A stretch of DNA of 64,000 nt from Gambelia wislizenii (GCA_030847615.1 JAUMIR010000004.1:77283001-77347000); one strand, 5' to 3'; shown: positions 32,331 to 44,130, counted from the first letter of the stretch. Notes: generated by a model from the sequence alone, not told the origin. A program made the numbers and translations.

Positions 32331-32466
32331 ACACATTTTATTTTGCACAAGCATTTGTGAAGTCCAGCCCACTTGACATCTAATGAAGTGGACTGGAGCC
32401 AATGACAGCTTAAGTCAAATAAAACTTGTTAGTCTTTAAGGTACTGCAACACTCTCTTTTTAAATG
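32331..32466. mobile_element. Foldback repeat (AAGCTTTTATGG family), copy 2
   Basis: CAAGCATTTGTGAAGTCCAG at about 32348 is partly complementary to CTGGAGCCAATGACAGCTTA at about 32393. The conserved ending TTGTTAGTCTTTAAGGTACT follows. It matches the layout of the copy at 18980. Confidence 0.6.
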
Positions 32467-33230
32467 TGCCTCCCTTTTCTAGGCAGGATTGGATTGGAAA
32501 ACTTGTTAAAAGAATATAGAAATAATGTAGATCAAACCAATGCATCCCCCCTGAATCAGAAATACTCAGGAGATCATTCATTAATAGCTAGGAAAGGCTG
32601 GGTGAATATAACACTGAAATGAAGGCACTGACCTCAGCACATAGGGAAACAGCATTCACTCCTTGGAGAGAGGCTTTCTACCACATATTTGAGAAAGAGG
32701 AAAGCTGCCTGCTGGTCCAGCAGTCAAGCAGATACTTTATACTAGCCAAAGGCATACAACTTAAATGGAGTCATATGATCAATCATTAGTCAAACACATC
32801 AGATATTAACCCATTCTGCAAAAAACAAAGTAACAAGATAAATAAAAATATCATCTGTGATGAACCGTTCACATAAAGGTCAGATCAAAAGTGACACCTC
32901 TTGAAATCAATTCCTCTTTTTTCAATTTGCACTTTGTTCTATTTCTCAGAGACAAAAATGTATTCTTGACAAATAGGAAAATAAATGGCATTCAAGATGA
33001 TGAGTCTTACAGAAATATTTGAATCATGATACAGAAAGTTATGAAACAAACTGGAACATAAATCAGAACTGTTTCTATCAAAAGCATGTGCTCAGTCACA
33101 GCTATAACCCCTCTTTAAATTTAGCAAAGGTTTAGCAAAGCACCAAGCCTGTTGAAATGGCAGTTAAAAAGAAAACAGTAGCAATTGCACTTGTTTTAAA
33201 CTGATTTTTAAAACAGTAGACATTGATTTG
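32467..33230. other. No recognised feature
   Basis: AT-rich sequence, nothing recognised. Confidence 0.3.
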
Positions 33231-33237
33231 ACTGTAT

Positions 33238-33586
33238 GCTCAGGGCATACTGTATGCCCTGAGAACTTTGGATATAGGGCAGTTCAGAAATATTTTAACA
33301 AATGAATACTAAATAAATTTTAAAAACCTGAATACTTACCCTTCAGCTTAATACTTGCTCCACTCAGCAGACAGGCAAGTATTCAGGTTTTTAAAAATTG
33401 CAAAAGTATAGCTGGTTGCAATACTACAACTACAGCTGGTTGTTGTACTACAACTACAGAATGAAAGTCTTTAATGTCTTCCTGTACAATTAACAGTGTT
33501 GGAGGGCAGATGAAATGATGATAAGGTTCCTGTACTTTTAATGGTTATGTAGAAGAGAGGGGAAAGTCCCTCTTTTACATAACCAT
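33238..33586. repeat. Cluster of three hairpins and a direct repeat
   Basis: Hairpin 1 at about 33238-33264: CTCAGGGCATA and TATGCCCTGAG with a 3-base loop. Hairpin 2: TTTTAAAAACCTGAATACTT (33318-33337) and AAGTATTCAGGTTTTTAAAA (33377-33396), 20-base perfect arms. Hairpin 3 at 33541-33586: ATGGTTATGTA and TACATAACCAT with further pairing inside. Between them ACTACAACTACAG occurs twice (about 33423 and 33448). Confidence 0.8.
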
Positions 33587-33975
33587 ATCATGATAGACAA
33601 ACCCATAATCAAGAGTTTTTAAACATAGAGGGAACCTATGATATTGGGATGACTGTACTTTCACATGAGGTGGTCATTTTATACATTGCCAAAACACATG
33701 GAAAATGCAGATTTGGAAATAACTACTATAATTTAAATAGAAATACAATGGTACCACTGTGGGATGACTATGACCCATGTGCTTGCCTAATCTGCTTTCC
33801 AGGTGCTAATCATTCATGGAAAGCATCAAGATCCCTCCTTGCTCTTCATATGCTACTTTATTTTTCTACCAGACATGGATTGTACAACCCTTCTAAAAGA
33901 AGAGGGCTTCAAATAGAGGTCCTTCCTTGACAGCCCTTCAAACAGACGAATGTCCGCTGGAAAGTAGGATGCATG
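33587..33975. other. No recognised feature
   Basis: AT-rich sequence with short chance frames. Confidence 0.3.
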
Positions 33976-34500
33976 GCTATCCTCCATTTCAGTGCAATTA
34001 TCAGGCCCTGCTTTTCTGACTCTGAAGATGAGCTAGAACAAGAGAGAACTTCAGAGCAGGATCTGCAGCAGGAAGTAGAGACAACAGCACCCGATCCCAC
34101 AGAGCTGCCTGGCCCCTCAGAGATAACAGAAGGGGACAGAGCAGATAACCCAGAGCCAGCAAAGAGGCCTGGCCCACATTAGACTCAGTTGTACCCACCT
34201 TTCAGGAACACCGACACCAAAGAGAAGAGGAGGAGCAGAAGTCTCAACACATTTATGAGAGATGCCATCTTATGAGAGAACAGCTGTGCAATCGCTGAGT
34301 CAGTATAAATCAGAAACAGCTGCTCTGCCAACTTGTCGGAGTCTATCTGACTGCATCAGTAGGAAACTTCTGCTCCTGATTCCTCATGTTGCCTTGCCTG
34401 GCCTTTGACCTTTGGACTGTACTGGACCCACTGCTCATTGTGACTCTGGAGTATCGGACTGGTAAACTGCACTATTCTCTGGCTTTTGTGGACTTGTTCT
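33976..34500 (+). other. Possible retroelement remnant, acidic reading frame
   Basis: A plus-strand frame to 34182 gives an acidic, proline-rich peptide (DSEDELEQERTSEQ, then PTELPGPSEI and AKRPGPH). The sequence then runs on with AGAGAAGAGGAGGAGCAG and a region rich in TTTGACCTTTGGACT. I have an impression of a repeated lizard sequence, perhaps of LTR type, but cannot support a family. It is not called as a gene: no start context, domain or splice structure was found. Confidence 0.3.
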
Positions 34501-34792
34501 GTTACCTAAATATTTTGCCCTACCATTGTAATTCTGTGTGGCCATGAGTTCTGGGCAGACTGACATGCTGTTATCTGCTAATAGCACCTTGCCTTGGCTG
34601 GTTCCCAGACAGCAATTCTTGGCATATCTGCTTATTAATTCCTTTGAGTTCAATAGGAAGGAGAAACCATACAAATGGAATTCTCTCCTGTGAGATGGCA
34701 AGATATTTCCTGCCTCTTTTTGGTGAGAGTTGTCACATTAGTGAGAACAATTTTTGGTGTAGCTGTGCACAATGATGCTAGCTGAGATATGA

Positions 34793-35034
34793 AGTTGAAG
34801 GCTTTCACGGCCGACATCCATAGATTTTCCTTGGGTTTCCCCCCCCCCCCCGGGCTATGAGGCTGTGTTCTGGAATACAGTAGTTTCTTTCTGATGTTTT
34901 GCCTGCATCTGTGGCTGGCATCCTCAGAGAATGGTATTCTTTGAGGATGCCAGCCACAGATGCAGGCGAAACGCCAGAAAGAAACTATTCCAGAACACGG
35001 CCTCACAGCCTGGAAAAAAACCAAGGAAAATCTA
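34793..35034. mobile_element. Foldback (hairpin) repeat, copy 2
   Basis: Same family as 9978-10215. Left arm GCATCTGTGGCTGGCATCCT, right arm GGATGCCAGCCACAGATGCA, with the centre near 34935. Outer arms are GAGGCTGTGTTCTGGAAT and CCAGAACACGGCCTC. A C run lies at 34840-34853. It starts with AGTTGAAGGCTTTCACGGCC, a fuller left end than copy 1. Confidence 0.8.
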
Positions 35035-36132
35035 GCTGGGATAGTTAATTGCTCTGATGTTTTTCATCATCCTTTTCCATCAAGCAGCCTTTTCCAGAAT
35101 TTTTTATATATACTGTAAGTCTTTTTCACCAGTCAGACAGCCCTTGCTGTGCCCATTGTGTTGTATGTGAATGTTTTGCTTCACAAAGAGACAAAAGACA
35201 GGATGGATAGATACAGTAGATGGGTTTATTTATTTATTTGAATATTTGTCTTGTCCTGCATCAAAATCAATACTAACAGTTTAAAACAATGTATGAAATA
35301 AAAATAGTTTAACTAGATGAAAACATATTAAACACTGTAACAAGTTAAAACAGGTTTAAAAGATTAAAACAGATTTTTTTTAAAGATAACCCCGTACATA
35401 GCACCTGTAGTAAATTAGTTAAACCCAAAGACTTTAATAATTACCAATGTTTTTACTTGGCACCTCAATGAAACCAGCATTGGGGCCAATCTGCCATCAA
35501 GGGGAGGTCATTCTACAATTGGAGCACCACCTCTGAGAAGGCCCTCTCTCATATCCTCACATAGAGCTCACCTACATGGGCTCCCCACCAGCATACTCTG
35601 CCCATTCCTCCAAGCCCATTCCTTCCCCATTACTGGCCTATTCCTGCGGCTGCTGCTGCCACTGCCCACATCCCACTCTCTGAAGCCAGGAAGCCAACCT
35701 ATGGCACATGAGCAAGGCCCCCCTGTAGCAGGACTCATTCCTGGCTACAGAACAGCATGGCAGGTGGCAGGTGGCAGCTGCAGCAACAGGCCAGGATGCT
35801 GGAAGGGGCTCCTGTGGTTGTGTGAGGCCCAATCCATTTTTTGCTGGCTAAAGCAGATTTTACCAGGTATTTTTAAAAACAGTGTAATGTGCCTTACCCT
35901 GTCTTCCCCCTGTCTTGGCCCTGCCTTTGCCAAGGAGATCATGAGGACCACTGGGGGGGGGGGGGGGAGAAACAGGGCAAATGCCCTGCATCATCTGGAC
36001 TGCAGGGCTCTAAGACAGGGGCAAAATGTGGTAAAAAGCCCATGTAGACAAAGACATCATGTATTGATCTTATTGGTAGGACATACGGGAGAGCCATCCC
36101 TCAACAGACCTCAGTCATTGGGTAGGCACATA
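35035..36132. other. No recognised feature
   Basis: A mixed region. Part near 35470-35570 (AATGAAACCAGCATTGG) may be an L2 scrap, and there is a G run at 35955-35968. No exon was recognised; frames at 35638-36207 are fortuitous. Confidence 0.35.
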
Positions 36133-36349
36133 GAGTGGGCCCTCCTGATCCACGGGCTCTGGGTCTATGATTTCAAGTCACTGTGGATCATCACATCAGA
36201 TACTTAAAATGGTGGCAAAATGACTGTGGATGCGCCGAAGTGTCCGTGGACATGTTGTCACCATTTAATAATATGGGATACAATCATCTACATTTTTTGT
36301 CATCTGCGCGGAGTGGAACTGAACCCCTGTGGATCCAGTGGGCCCACTG
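36133..36349. mobile_element. Tigger-like miniature element
   Basis: Left end after TA: gAGTGGGCCCTCCTGATCCA. Right end: TGGATCCAGTGGGCCCACTG, followed by TA at 36350. Interior includes GATTTCAAGTCACTGTGGAT. The inverted ends and TA duplication place it with pogo/Tigger elements. No coding capacity. Confidence 0.8.
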
Positions 36350-37749
36350 TATAGGGAGAGGTGCCCCCTCAAGCATCAAGGTGTCAAGCCCTTTAGAGTT
36401 TAAAGTTTTTCAGAGTCAAACCAAGCCTAGTTTTGCATAGTCATTTCTGCATAAACCATTAAGATAAGCAAAGCATTCATTGTTTCATTTCATTCTTCTA
36501 CTGAAAAGCAAAAAGTCTTGTGGAGAACAGGAATTCCTTTTTCACCAAGAAAAAGAAATTTTGCAAATATTCTTAACACTCCTAATAGGAAGTAAATTTA
36601 CAATTATGTAGCTTAAGTCTATGCATCATTAATTTTATTATTATTATTAAACTCTCCACCACATGTTACTATGGTACCTCAGTCTGAACAAGGTTCCAGT
36701 CCTAGATTACTGATAATTTAAGTCAGCAGTCAAAGGACTATGTCCAAAGTTAGTCTCAACCTGAGCAGATGCACTGAAATCAAAAGGATTTACTTAAATG
36801 GCAGCTAACGAATCTTATTAATTTCAGTAGATGTACTCTATTTGGTACTAACACTGGACTGCCCACAGCTTTAATCAAAACACATGCTTAAATAATACTC
36901 AGCACAAAACAAATACAGTCTAAACTTTTGTGAGCAAGGAATCATAAGAGAGATATTGTGACTTCACCATTTATCTGAATGAGAATCTGAAAGAATAATC
37001 TGATTTCACTTTTTGATCTGCCTAGAAGATAATCCCTTTCAAAAGTAGTTCATGCAAACAGTTCTTAACAACTTGTGGTTAGAAACTATAAACAGAGACT
37101 GAAAACAGCTAACAGAATGCTTATTTGCTTACACAGGAAGCCCAACTATTACTAAGTGTTGAGACCAGGATTGCTGACTCCAAGTGTCAAAGAAAATATG
37201 AATCACAACCCATGGGATAAATTTATCAATATGAGATTTTTATTTTTAAAAATCTTTCTTTGCTTTGTCATTTTTGAAACTATAGGATCCCTTCTCAGTC
37301 ATAATGTTTGGCTTATCTTCACAGTCAGGAAAGTTAGAGATGTGGGATCATAAAACACCACAAAGCTTACTTAAGGGTATGTTTAAAGTGTGTGGAGGGG
37401 AGGGGCTTTCTTTTTTAAAAAAATATATTGAAAGCCAAGGTTTCTGTGAGACTGTCTCTAAGAAACAGCTAAAATTCTCATAGGCATTAGTAACCCTGCA
37501 ATTTCACAAACCAAAAATTACATTTAATCAGCTAGAATAGACAATACCGTATTTTTTTAAAAGCAAATGGCATAATAAGGGTACCTCTAATTGCAAGCTT
37601 CCCTGTTGTGCTCTAATAGTATGTATAGTCATATTCGCCCATATTTTAACATTTATTTCTAACCTTAATCTGACCTGTTAAAGATCAGTTCTTCTTTGCA
37701 GTGCACATTTTAATGTAATGTTGGACATTATTTGTAACAACGTTACTCA
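36350..37749. other. No recognised feature
   Basis: AT-rich sequence, nothing recognised. Confidence 0.3.
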
Positions 37750-38111
37750 GAGATTATTACACGGGGACAAATACAGTGTCCCTGTCTCACCACCTATTTC
37801 CCGCCCTGCTCCCGTTCCTGTAACAGTTTATTGAAAAAAATTTCAGATGCCTACCTTTTAGCAGTATTTAAAGTCCTTCCCTCCCCTCCGGCAACTTGAG
37901 CAGAGCTGCATTCACTTCTTGGAAACTAAATCCTGGCCATTCTTGCGAGGGGCCAGCATCGCGTGGGAAATTTAAAAATAAAAATACAACCAAACATCAA
38001 AAACTTAAACGAAGCACCTAAATACACTAAAAAAAAAGCGAAGTAAACAGGGGAGGGTACAAAAAAGGCTGTCACTTACCTGGATGTTCCGATTGCCACT
38101 GGATGTTCTGA

Positions 38112-38378
38112 TTGCCGCTGAAAGAAATGGACGCACAGGTTGTCATCTCGTCTCTTCTGCCAGTTGAAGGGCATGGTCCAGGAAGGGAGAGGAAAATAGC
38201 CGACATAAACAACTGGCTCCGTAGATGGTGTTGCCAAGAACAATTTGGATTCTTGGATCATGGACTGCGCTTCCATGAGGGGGGACTTCTGGCAAGAGAT
38301 GGGGTGCATCTTACGACAGTTGGAAGAAACATTTTTGCCAACAGTCTCAAGAATTTGATCAGGAGGGCTTTAAACTGA
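38112..38378 (+). pseudogene. CR1 ORF1 C-terminus with esterase-like block
   Basis: The frame is open from the truncation to TGA at 38376-38378, ending DGVHLTTVGRNIFANSLKNL then IRRALN. CR1 ORF1 proteins often end in a lipase/esterase domain of the SGNH type. Here VVISSLLPVEG and the D-x-x-H block (DGVHL) are visible, together with WLRRWCCQEQFGFLDHG. The esterase N-terminal block with the catalytic serine is missing, so it is a 5'-truncated remnant. The stop is five bases before the ORF2 ATG at 38384, so the two frames are close together as in intact CR1. The biochemical role of the esterase in CR1 is not settled. Confidence 0.8.
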
Positions 38379-38383
38379 GTCAA

Positions 38384-41297
38384 ATGGGGGAGGGAGACAG
38401 TATTCTGGAAGGCAAAAAGGCTGGAGAAAATAGTCAAACTGTCATAGAGGGAACAAGGCAAACAGAGCAAGGACCCAACAGTGGGAGGCAAAAAAACTTG
38501 CACAGGCAGCAAGTAAAGGGAACACATGGTCTTAGATGTCTCTTCACTAATGCACAGAGCATGGGAAATAAGCAAGATGAACTTGAACTTCTAGCACTAC
38601 AAAACAAATATGATATAATAGGCATTACTGAAACCTGGTGGGATGAGTCACATGATTGCAATGTAGGAACAGAGGGGTATAACCTTTATAAGAGAAACAG
38701 ACCAAACAGGAAAGGGGGAGGAATAGCATTATATGTCAGGGATATTTACACCAGTGAAGAGATCCATGACATCAATACTGGAAGCCAGGTGGAGAGCATC
38801 TGGATAAAAATTAAAGGGGAGGGAAACAACAGGGATGTTATTGTGGGACTCTACTACAGACCCCCAAATCAGACGGAGGAATTGGATGATGCCTTTCTAA
38901 AACAGATGAACACACATGCAGAAAGGAGAGATGTAGTAGTGATGGGGTGACTTCAACTATCCTGATATTTGCTGGCAATCTAACTCAACCAAAACTTCAA
39001 GGTCTAGCAAATTCCTTACTTGCCTGGAAGACAATTTCATGGTCCAAAAGGTGGAAGAGGCAACAAGGGGGTCAGCTATTTTAGATCTGATCCTAACCAA
39101 CAGAGATGACCTGGTCAATGGGGTGCAAGTGGTGGGATCCTTAGGTGAGAGTGATCATGTTCTCCTGGAGTTTGTTATACAATGGAAAGGAGAAGCCCGG
39201 CATAGTCAGACACGCATTCTTGACTTTAGGAGAGCTGATATCAATAAACTCAGGGAAATACTGGGGGTGATCCCATGGTCAGGAATACTAAAAGAGAAGA
39301 GACCTCAAGATGGATGGGACTTTCTCAAAAGGGAGATACTGAAGGCACAATTTCAAACAGTACCATTGAGGAAGAAAAATGGGAGGTGTCTCAAGAAACC
39401 AGGATGGATGACTAAAGAACTTTCAATGGAGCTAAGTTTTAAACGGAACATGTATAGGAAATCGAAAAATGGGGAAATCACCAAAGAAGAATTTAAACAG
39501 ATAGCGAACACGTGTAGGAGTAAAGTCAGAAAAGCTAAAGCGCAGAATGAGCTCAGGCTTGCTAGGGAGGTTAAGAACAATAAAAAGGGTTTTTTGGGGG
39601 TATGTCCACAGCAAAAGGAGGAAGAAGGAAATGATAGGGCCACTACGTGGAGAAGATGGTAAAATGCTAACAGGGGACAGAGAAAAGGCAGAATTACTCA
39701 ACACCTTCTTTGTCTCAGTGTTTTCAGAAAAGGAAAAGGAGGACCAACCTGAGGAGAATGGAACAGAGGACACAATAGGGAAAATCCAGCTCAGAATAAG
39801 CAAAGAGGTAGTAGAGGAATACCTTCTTAATCTAAATGAATTTAAATCTCCAGGACCAGATGAACTACATCCAAGAGTATTAAAAGAGCTGGCAAATGTG
39901 ATCTCAGAGCCATTGGCAATAATCTTTGAGAATCCTTGGAGAACAGGAGAAGTCCCAGCAGACTGGAGGAGGGCAAATGTTGTCCCCATCTTCAAAAAGG
40001 GGAAAAAAGAGGATCCCAACAATTATCGTCCAGTTAGTCTGACATCAATACCAGGGAAGATTCTAGAGCAGATCATTAAACAGAGAGTCTGTGAACATTT
40101 AGAAGGCAATGCCATAATCACAAAAAGTCAACATGGCTTTCAGAGAAACAAGTCATGCCAGACTAATCTGATCTCTTTTTTTGATAAAGTTACCAGCTTG
40201 GTAGATGAAGGGAATGCTGTGGACATCGCATACCTTGATTTCAGTAAGGCCTTTGACAAGGTTCCCCATGACATTCTTGCAAACAAGCTTGTAAAATGTG
40301 GGCTAGACAAGTTAACTGTTCAATGGATTTGTAATTGGTTGACCGGCCGAACCCAAAGGGTGCTCAGCAGTGGCTCCTCTTCATCTTGGAAAGATGTGAC
40401 CAGTGGGGTGCCACAGGATTCTGTCCTAGGCTCAGTACTATTCAACATCTTTATCAATGACTTGGATGAGGGAATTAGGGGCATACTTATCAAATTTGCA
40501 GATGACACCAAATTAGGAGGAGTTGCTAATACCCTAGAGGACAGGATCAAAATTCAGAATGACCTGGATAGATTAGAAAACTGGGCCAAAGCTAGCAAAA
40601 TGAAATTCAATACGGAGAAATGTAAGATACTGCACTTAGGGCGGAAAAATGAAATGCATAGATACAGGATGGGGGAGACCTGGCTGAATGAGACTATGTG
40701 TGAAAGGGATTTAGGAGTCCTAGTAGACCACAAGTTGACATGAGTCAACAGTGTGATGCGGCAGCTGAAAAGGCCAATGCGATTTTGGACTGTATCAATA
40801 GAAGTATAGTGTCTAGATCAAGGGAGGTAATAGTGCCGCTCTATTCTGCCTTGGTCAGATCTCACCTAGAATACTGTGTCCAGTTCTGGGCACCACAATT
40901 CAAAAAGGATATTGACAAATTGGAGCATGTCCAGAGAAGGGCAACTAAAATGGCGAAAGGTCTGGAAACCATGCCTTATGAGGAGAGACTTAGGGAGCTG
41001 GGTATGTTTAGCCTGGAAAAAAGACATTTAAGGGGTGATATGATATTCCTGTTTAAGTATTTGAAGGGGTGTCACATTGAGGATGGAGCAAGCTTGTTTT
41101 CTGCTGCTCCAGAGACTGGAACACAGAGCAATGGATGCAAGCTCCAGGAACAGAGATTCCACCTCAACGTTAGGAGGAACTTTTTGACAGTAAGAGCTGT
41201 TCGGCAATGGAACACACTCCCTCGGAGCGTGGTGGGGTCTCCTTCCTTGGAGGTCTTTAAACAGAGGCTGGATTGCCATCTGTTGGGGATGCTTTAA
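38384..41297 (+). pseudogene. CR1 ORF2 (endonuclease-reverse transcriptase), frameshifted
   Basis: Starts at ATG 38384. The APE-type endonuclease follows: LRCLFTNAQSMGNKQDELEL, DIIGITETWWDE (catalytic E near 38630), [31 protein letters not shown] and [10 protein letters not shown]. The reverse transcriptase follows: [65 protein letters not shown] and an intact catalytic box KFADDTKLGG (40492-40521). The C-terminal domain runs EYCVQFWAPQFKKD to SLEVFKQRLDCHLLGML. Three single-base lesions break it: an insertion near 38948, an insertion near 39595 and a deletion near 40737. Intact ORF2 would be about 970 residues. It is the least decayed CR1 here but not functional. Confidence 0.93.
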
Positions 41298-41632
41298 TCA
41301 AGATTTCCTGCGTGGCAGGGGCTTGGACTGGATGGCCCTCGTGGTGTCTTCCAACTCTACAATTCTATGATTCCATGATGCTATGAAGTGTTTGGCAAGT
41401 AAGGTTGGTATTGTGCCAAAGAAAAGGGGTGCCTTTTCACACACCCATGATTCTGTTACAGAAACGGAATGGGTGATGTATTGACGGCTTTGCCCATCAA
41501 TAAAAAACCACGGGGACAGAATGGGACGGAACTGAAGCAGCACGGCAGCATTCTGGGACAGGGACAATGTCATCTGGAAGGGAATCCTGTGTCACTCCTG
41601 TCCCTGATTATTAAGGTGTCTGACAATATCTT

Positions 41633-42351
41633 TTCCATAATATTGAAGTGTACCTGGTGAAAGATGTTTACTTTCTAAAAGATGAATTCAGTACATCAAT
41701 TGACTTCATCATAAATTTAGCTAGCATGCCTTATGCATTCTCAATTCTCTTGTTACAGAATCTGTTAACTTCATGCATAAAAGATTCAGGGCATCACAGA
41801 TTAGTCTCCAATTCTGTTTTTTAAAAAACATTTCCTTGGATAATCCCTGATGAAATAAGTGTGCAAGTAAATTAAGACAGGACTGCATTATGTAATTTGG
41901 GATGCTAATGCCAAATTTTGACATCCATAAACCTGCTCCCATGGTTGCCATCCAAATGCCTGTGAGAAGCCCACAAGTTCGAGTTGGCAACCTTTTGTAT
42001 GCCTATATTCACTGGTAGTTAGATTGCAGGTCACTCGAGGAGTTTAGGCACAGTATATTTATGGCAACTTCCTGTTTGTTTGTGTGTCTGTTCACATCCA
42101 CTCTTTTCCTGCATCGTGTAGCCTTCCTTTCTTCTCTGGGGTCTCATCTGCTCTCACCTTTCTCTTTCTCTCTGCCCATTTTCTGCCCTCCATGAAGAAT
42201 GTACTGAAGAGCTCTCTTTGGGTGAGATGCTCCAACTTTCCTGATATTATGTAGAACTCTTTCTTTTCTTACCCTTCTTCAAGAAAAGGAACCTGTGTTG
42301 ATTATGCACAAGTATTTGTGAGTAAAACTACTTTTATATACCTTATGAAGA
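41633..42351. other. No recognised feature
   Basis: AT-rich and pyrimidine-rich (42080-42180) sequence, nothing recognised. Confidence 0.3.
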
Positions 42352-42942
42352 CTTAGGTCTTGTTTATATGAGGGGGGAAATACAAACATGTCTGAAAAAG
42401 CAGGCATTTGCAATGATGCAACCTGCCTTCCCCTAAACTCTGCATGAACCGCTAACCAAGATGGTGGCCGCGAGTAATTTACTTGTCATTTTAAATCTGC
42501 CACCACCAATTTTTTTAAAAAAAGGTTTCCTATGGTGTGCACAAGCAACTTACAAAAGCATATTTACAAAAAGAAAAAAAGTGTATAAGATTGCCATGTT
42601 ATTGACTTACCAGACCCTCGCTTAGCTGAAAATTTAACATGGCGGCCACAGGCGTTTTCCCTGTTTGCTAGCTCTGCCCTCCATGCTCATCCAGCCAATC
42701 AGATTACGCTGCCTGTTCATATCTGTGCGAATGCAAGTGTTCAAACAATCATACATTCGCATGTCATACAGAGCTTTTTTAAAAATCTGGACAAAGCCCC
42801 AGATGCAATGCACACAGACTTTGTGGTGGATTTGGCTGCCCCCCTTCCAAATGACATGTATTTATGCACATGTCCGTATGAATGGATCGCCATACGTTCG
42901 CATCCCATTTGTATTATTTTGACTGTATAGACAAGACCTAAG
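42352..42942. mobile_element. Family A miniature DNA element, most complete copy
   Basis: Inverted ends CTTAGGTCTTGTTTATA (42352) and ACAAGACCTAAG (to 42942, preceded by CTGTATAG). Length is 591 bases. It carries CCAAGATGGTGGCCGC (42456-42471) and, in inverted position, AACATGGCGGCCAC (42636-42649), both YY1-like. A CCAATCAGATTACG block (42693) is shared with the other copies. No reading frame of interest. The transposase family is not known. Confidence 0.8.
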
Positions 42943-42954
42943 TTAGATTCCTTT

Positions 42955-43180
42955 CTCTGCTAGATTTTGTGTATGGGATGGAGTGGGCTGGTGAGCTCTC
43001 CAAACTTCTGCCTAGCATATTCAATGCTCTGCTTGAGAGACCCACTATCTCTCATATTTCCCAATAAAAAAGGCTCCACAAGTTGTACTGCTTCCTCATA
43101 GGGGAGTTGATCCAGTCCCTTGATAATCTGAGTTGTCCTTTTCTGCACCTTTTCCAGCTCTGTAATATTTGATTTCTAAT
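42955..43180 (-). mobile_element. Old CR1-type LINE fragment
   Basis: On the minus strand a frame at 43148-42960 reads QKRTTQIIKGLDQLPYEEAV. It is related to the CR1 ORF2 segment [20 protein letters not shown], followed by a deleted and diverged tail (GNMRDSGSLKQSIEYARQ). It is clearly another, older CR1 subfamily than copies 1 and 2. Confidence 0.65.
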
Positions 43181-43897
43181 TATGTCAGCATTCATAATTC
43201 ATATGTCAGCAAGGAGGAAATAACTTGCTAGGCTTGAGTAATAAGGGGAAAGAAGGTGACCAGATGATAAAGAGGGCAATATCTCTTTGCCTTTAATGTA
43301 AAACTTGGAAATAATTCATTATAACTTAATCTGTTCCCCACATGTATTAAAATGTTCAACAATTCTTTTTTAAAAAGAGGCCAGAGTACTGTTGGGGAGT
43401 TACAAATATGTAAGCACTATAGTTATGGTGCAAGGCAGTGAATCTCCTCCTGATCCCCCCCTCCACATCCTCACTTACCAGGCAGCAGCCACTGTTATTG
43501 ATGGGGGTCTGTTCTCCTGTAGATCGGGAGGAAGTTGACTGACATTCCCACCCCTTCCCATGAGCAATGCTCATTGCAACAAGCAGAAGCAGGACCCCCC
43601 TTGTGCTAGAGATCACTTGTGTGAGGGGGAGTGGGACCGTCAGCTAGCTGCTTCCTGAATAACAGCAGCGTGGAACACCATCTATCACAGTGGCTGTTGC
43701 CCAGTAAGTGGAATTTGCGGGGCGGGGGGAGATTAGGATTTTTTTATTGCAACAAGACCATTCTACTGAAAAATACACCCGACCACAAAAGGCCATAACA
43801 ATAACGCAATAATAATAATAATTGTTTTCCTCTTTTCTTACTAATACAAAAATAAAACTAATCTTAGGAGACCTTCACATTCCCTTTCTATCTCCTG
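43181..43897. other. No recognised feature
   Basis: AT-rich sequence with a C-rich patch (43457-43470) and an AAT run (43809-43822). Confidence 0.3.
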
Positions 43898-44130
43898 GAG
43901 AGCTAGCATGGTGTGGTGGTTTGAGCATTGGACTAAACTCTGGAGACTAGGGTTCAAATCCCCACTTGGCCATGGAAACCCACCGGGCTACCTTGGGCAG
44001 GTCACACTCTCTCAGCCTCAGAGGAAGGCAACGACAAACCCCCTCTGAACAAATCTTGCCAGGACCCTGCAATAGGTTCACCTTAGGGTCACCATAAGTC
44101 AGAAATGACTTGAAGGCACACAACTACAAA
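43898..44130 (+). mobile_element. Sauria-type SINE, best-preserved copy
   Basis: Head GAGAGCTAGCATGGTGTGGT, B-box-like GGTTCAAATCC (about 43950), body CATGGAAACCCACCGGGCTA and AGGTCACACTCTCTCAGCCT. The tail is GGGTCACCATAAGTCAGAAA, then GACTTGAAGGCACACAACTA. It fits the family layout without gaps. The tail matches BovB. Confidence 0.9.

Larger units (their letters stand above)
38100..41388 (+). mobile_element. CR1 LINE copy 2, most complete in window
   Basis: Contains the end of ORF1, all of ORF2 and the 3' UTR with degenerate 8-bp terminal repeats (TTCTATGATTCCATGATGCT, 41362-41381). The 5' part of ORF1 is missing. It is very similar to copy 1 through the shared region and less decayed. Just before ORF1 there is a direct repeat GGATGTTcyGATTGCC (about 38082 and 38101). 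The 5' boundary is approximate. Confidence 0.93.
37750..41632. mobile_element. Family D miniature element, copy 2, split by CR1
   Basis: Left part 37750 to about 38100 begins with AGAGATTATTACACGGG. Right part 41389-41632 ends GTGTCTGACAATATCTT, its inverted partner. The left part stops in CACTTACCTGG (copy 3 has CTACCTGG here). The right part resumes with AAGTGTTTGGCAAG (copy 3: AAGTGTTCTGGCAGG). CR1 copy 2 occupies the gap. The family D element therefore predates CR1 copy 2. Confidence 0.65.
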
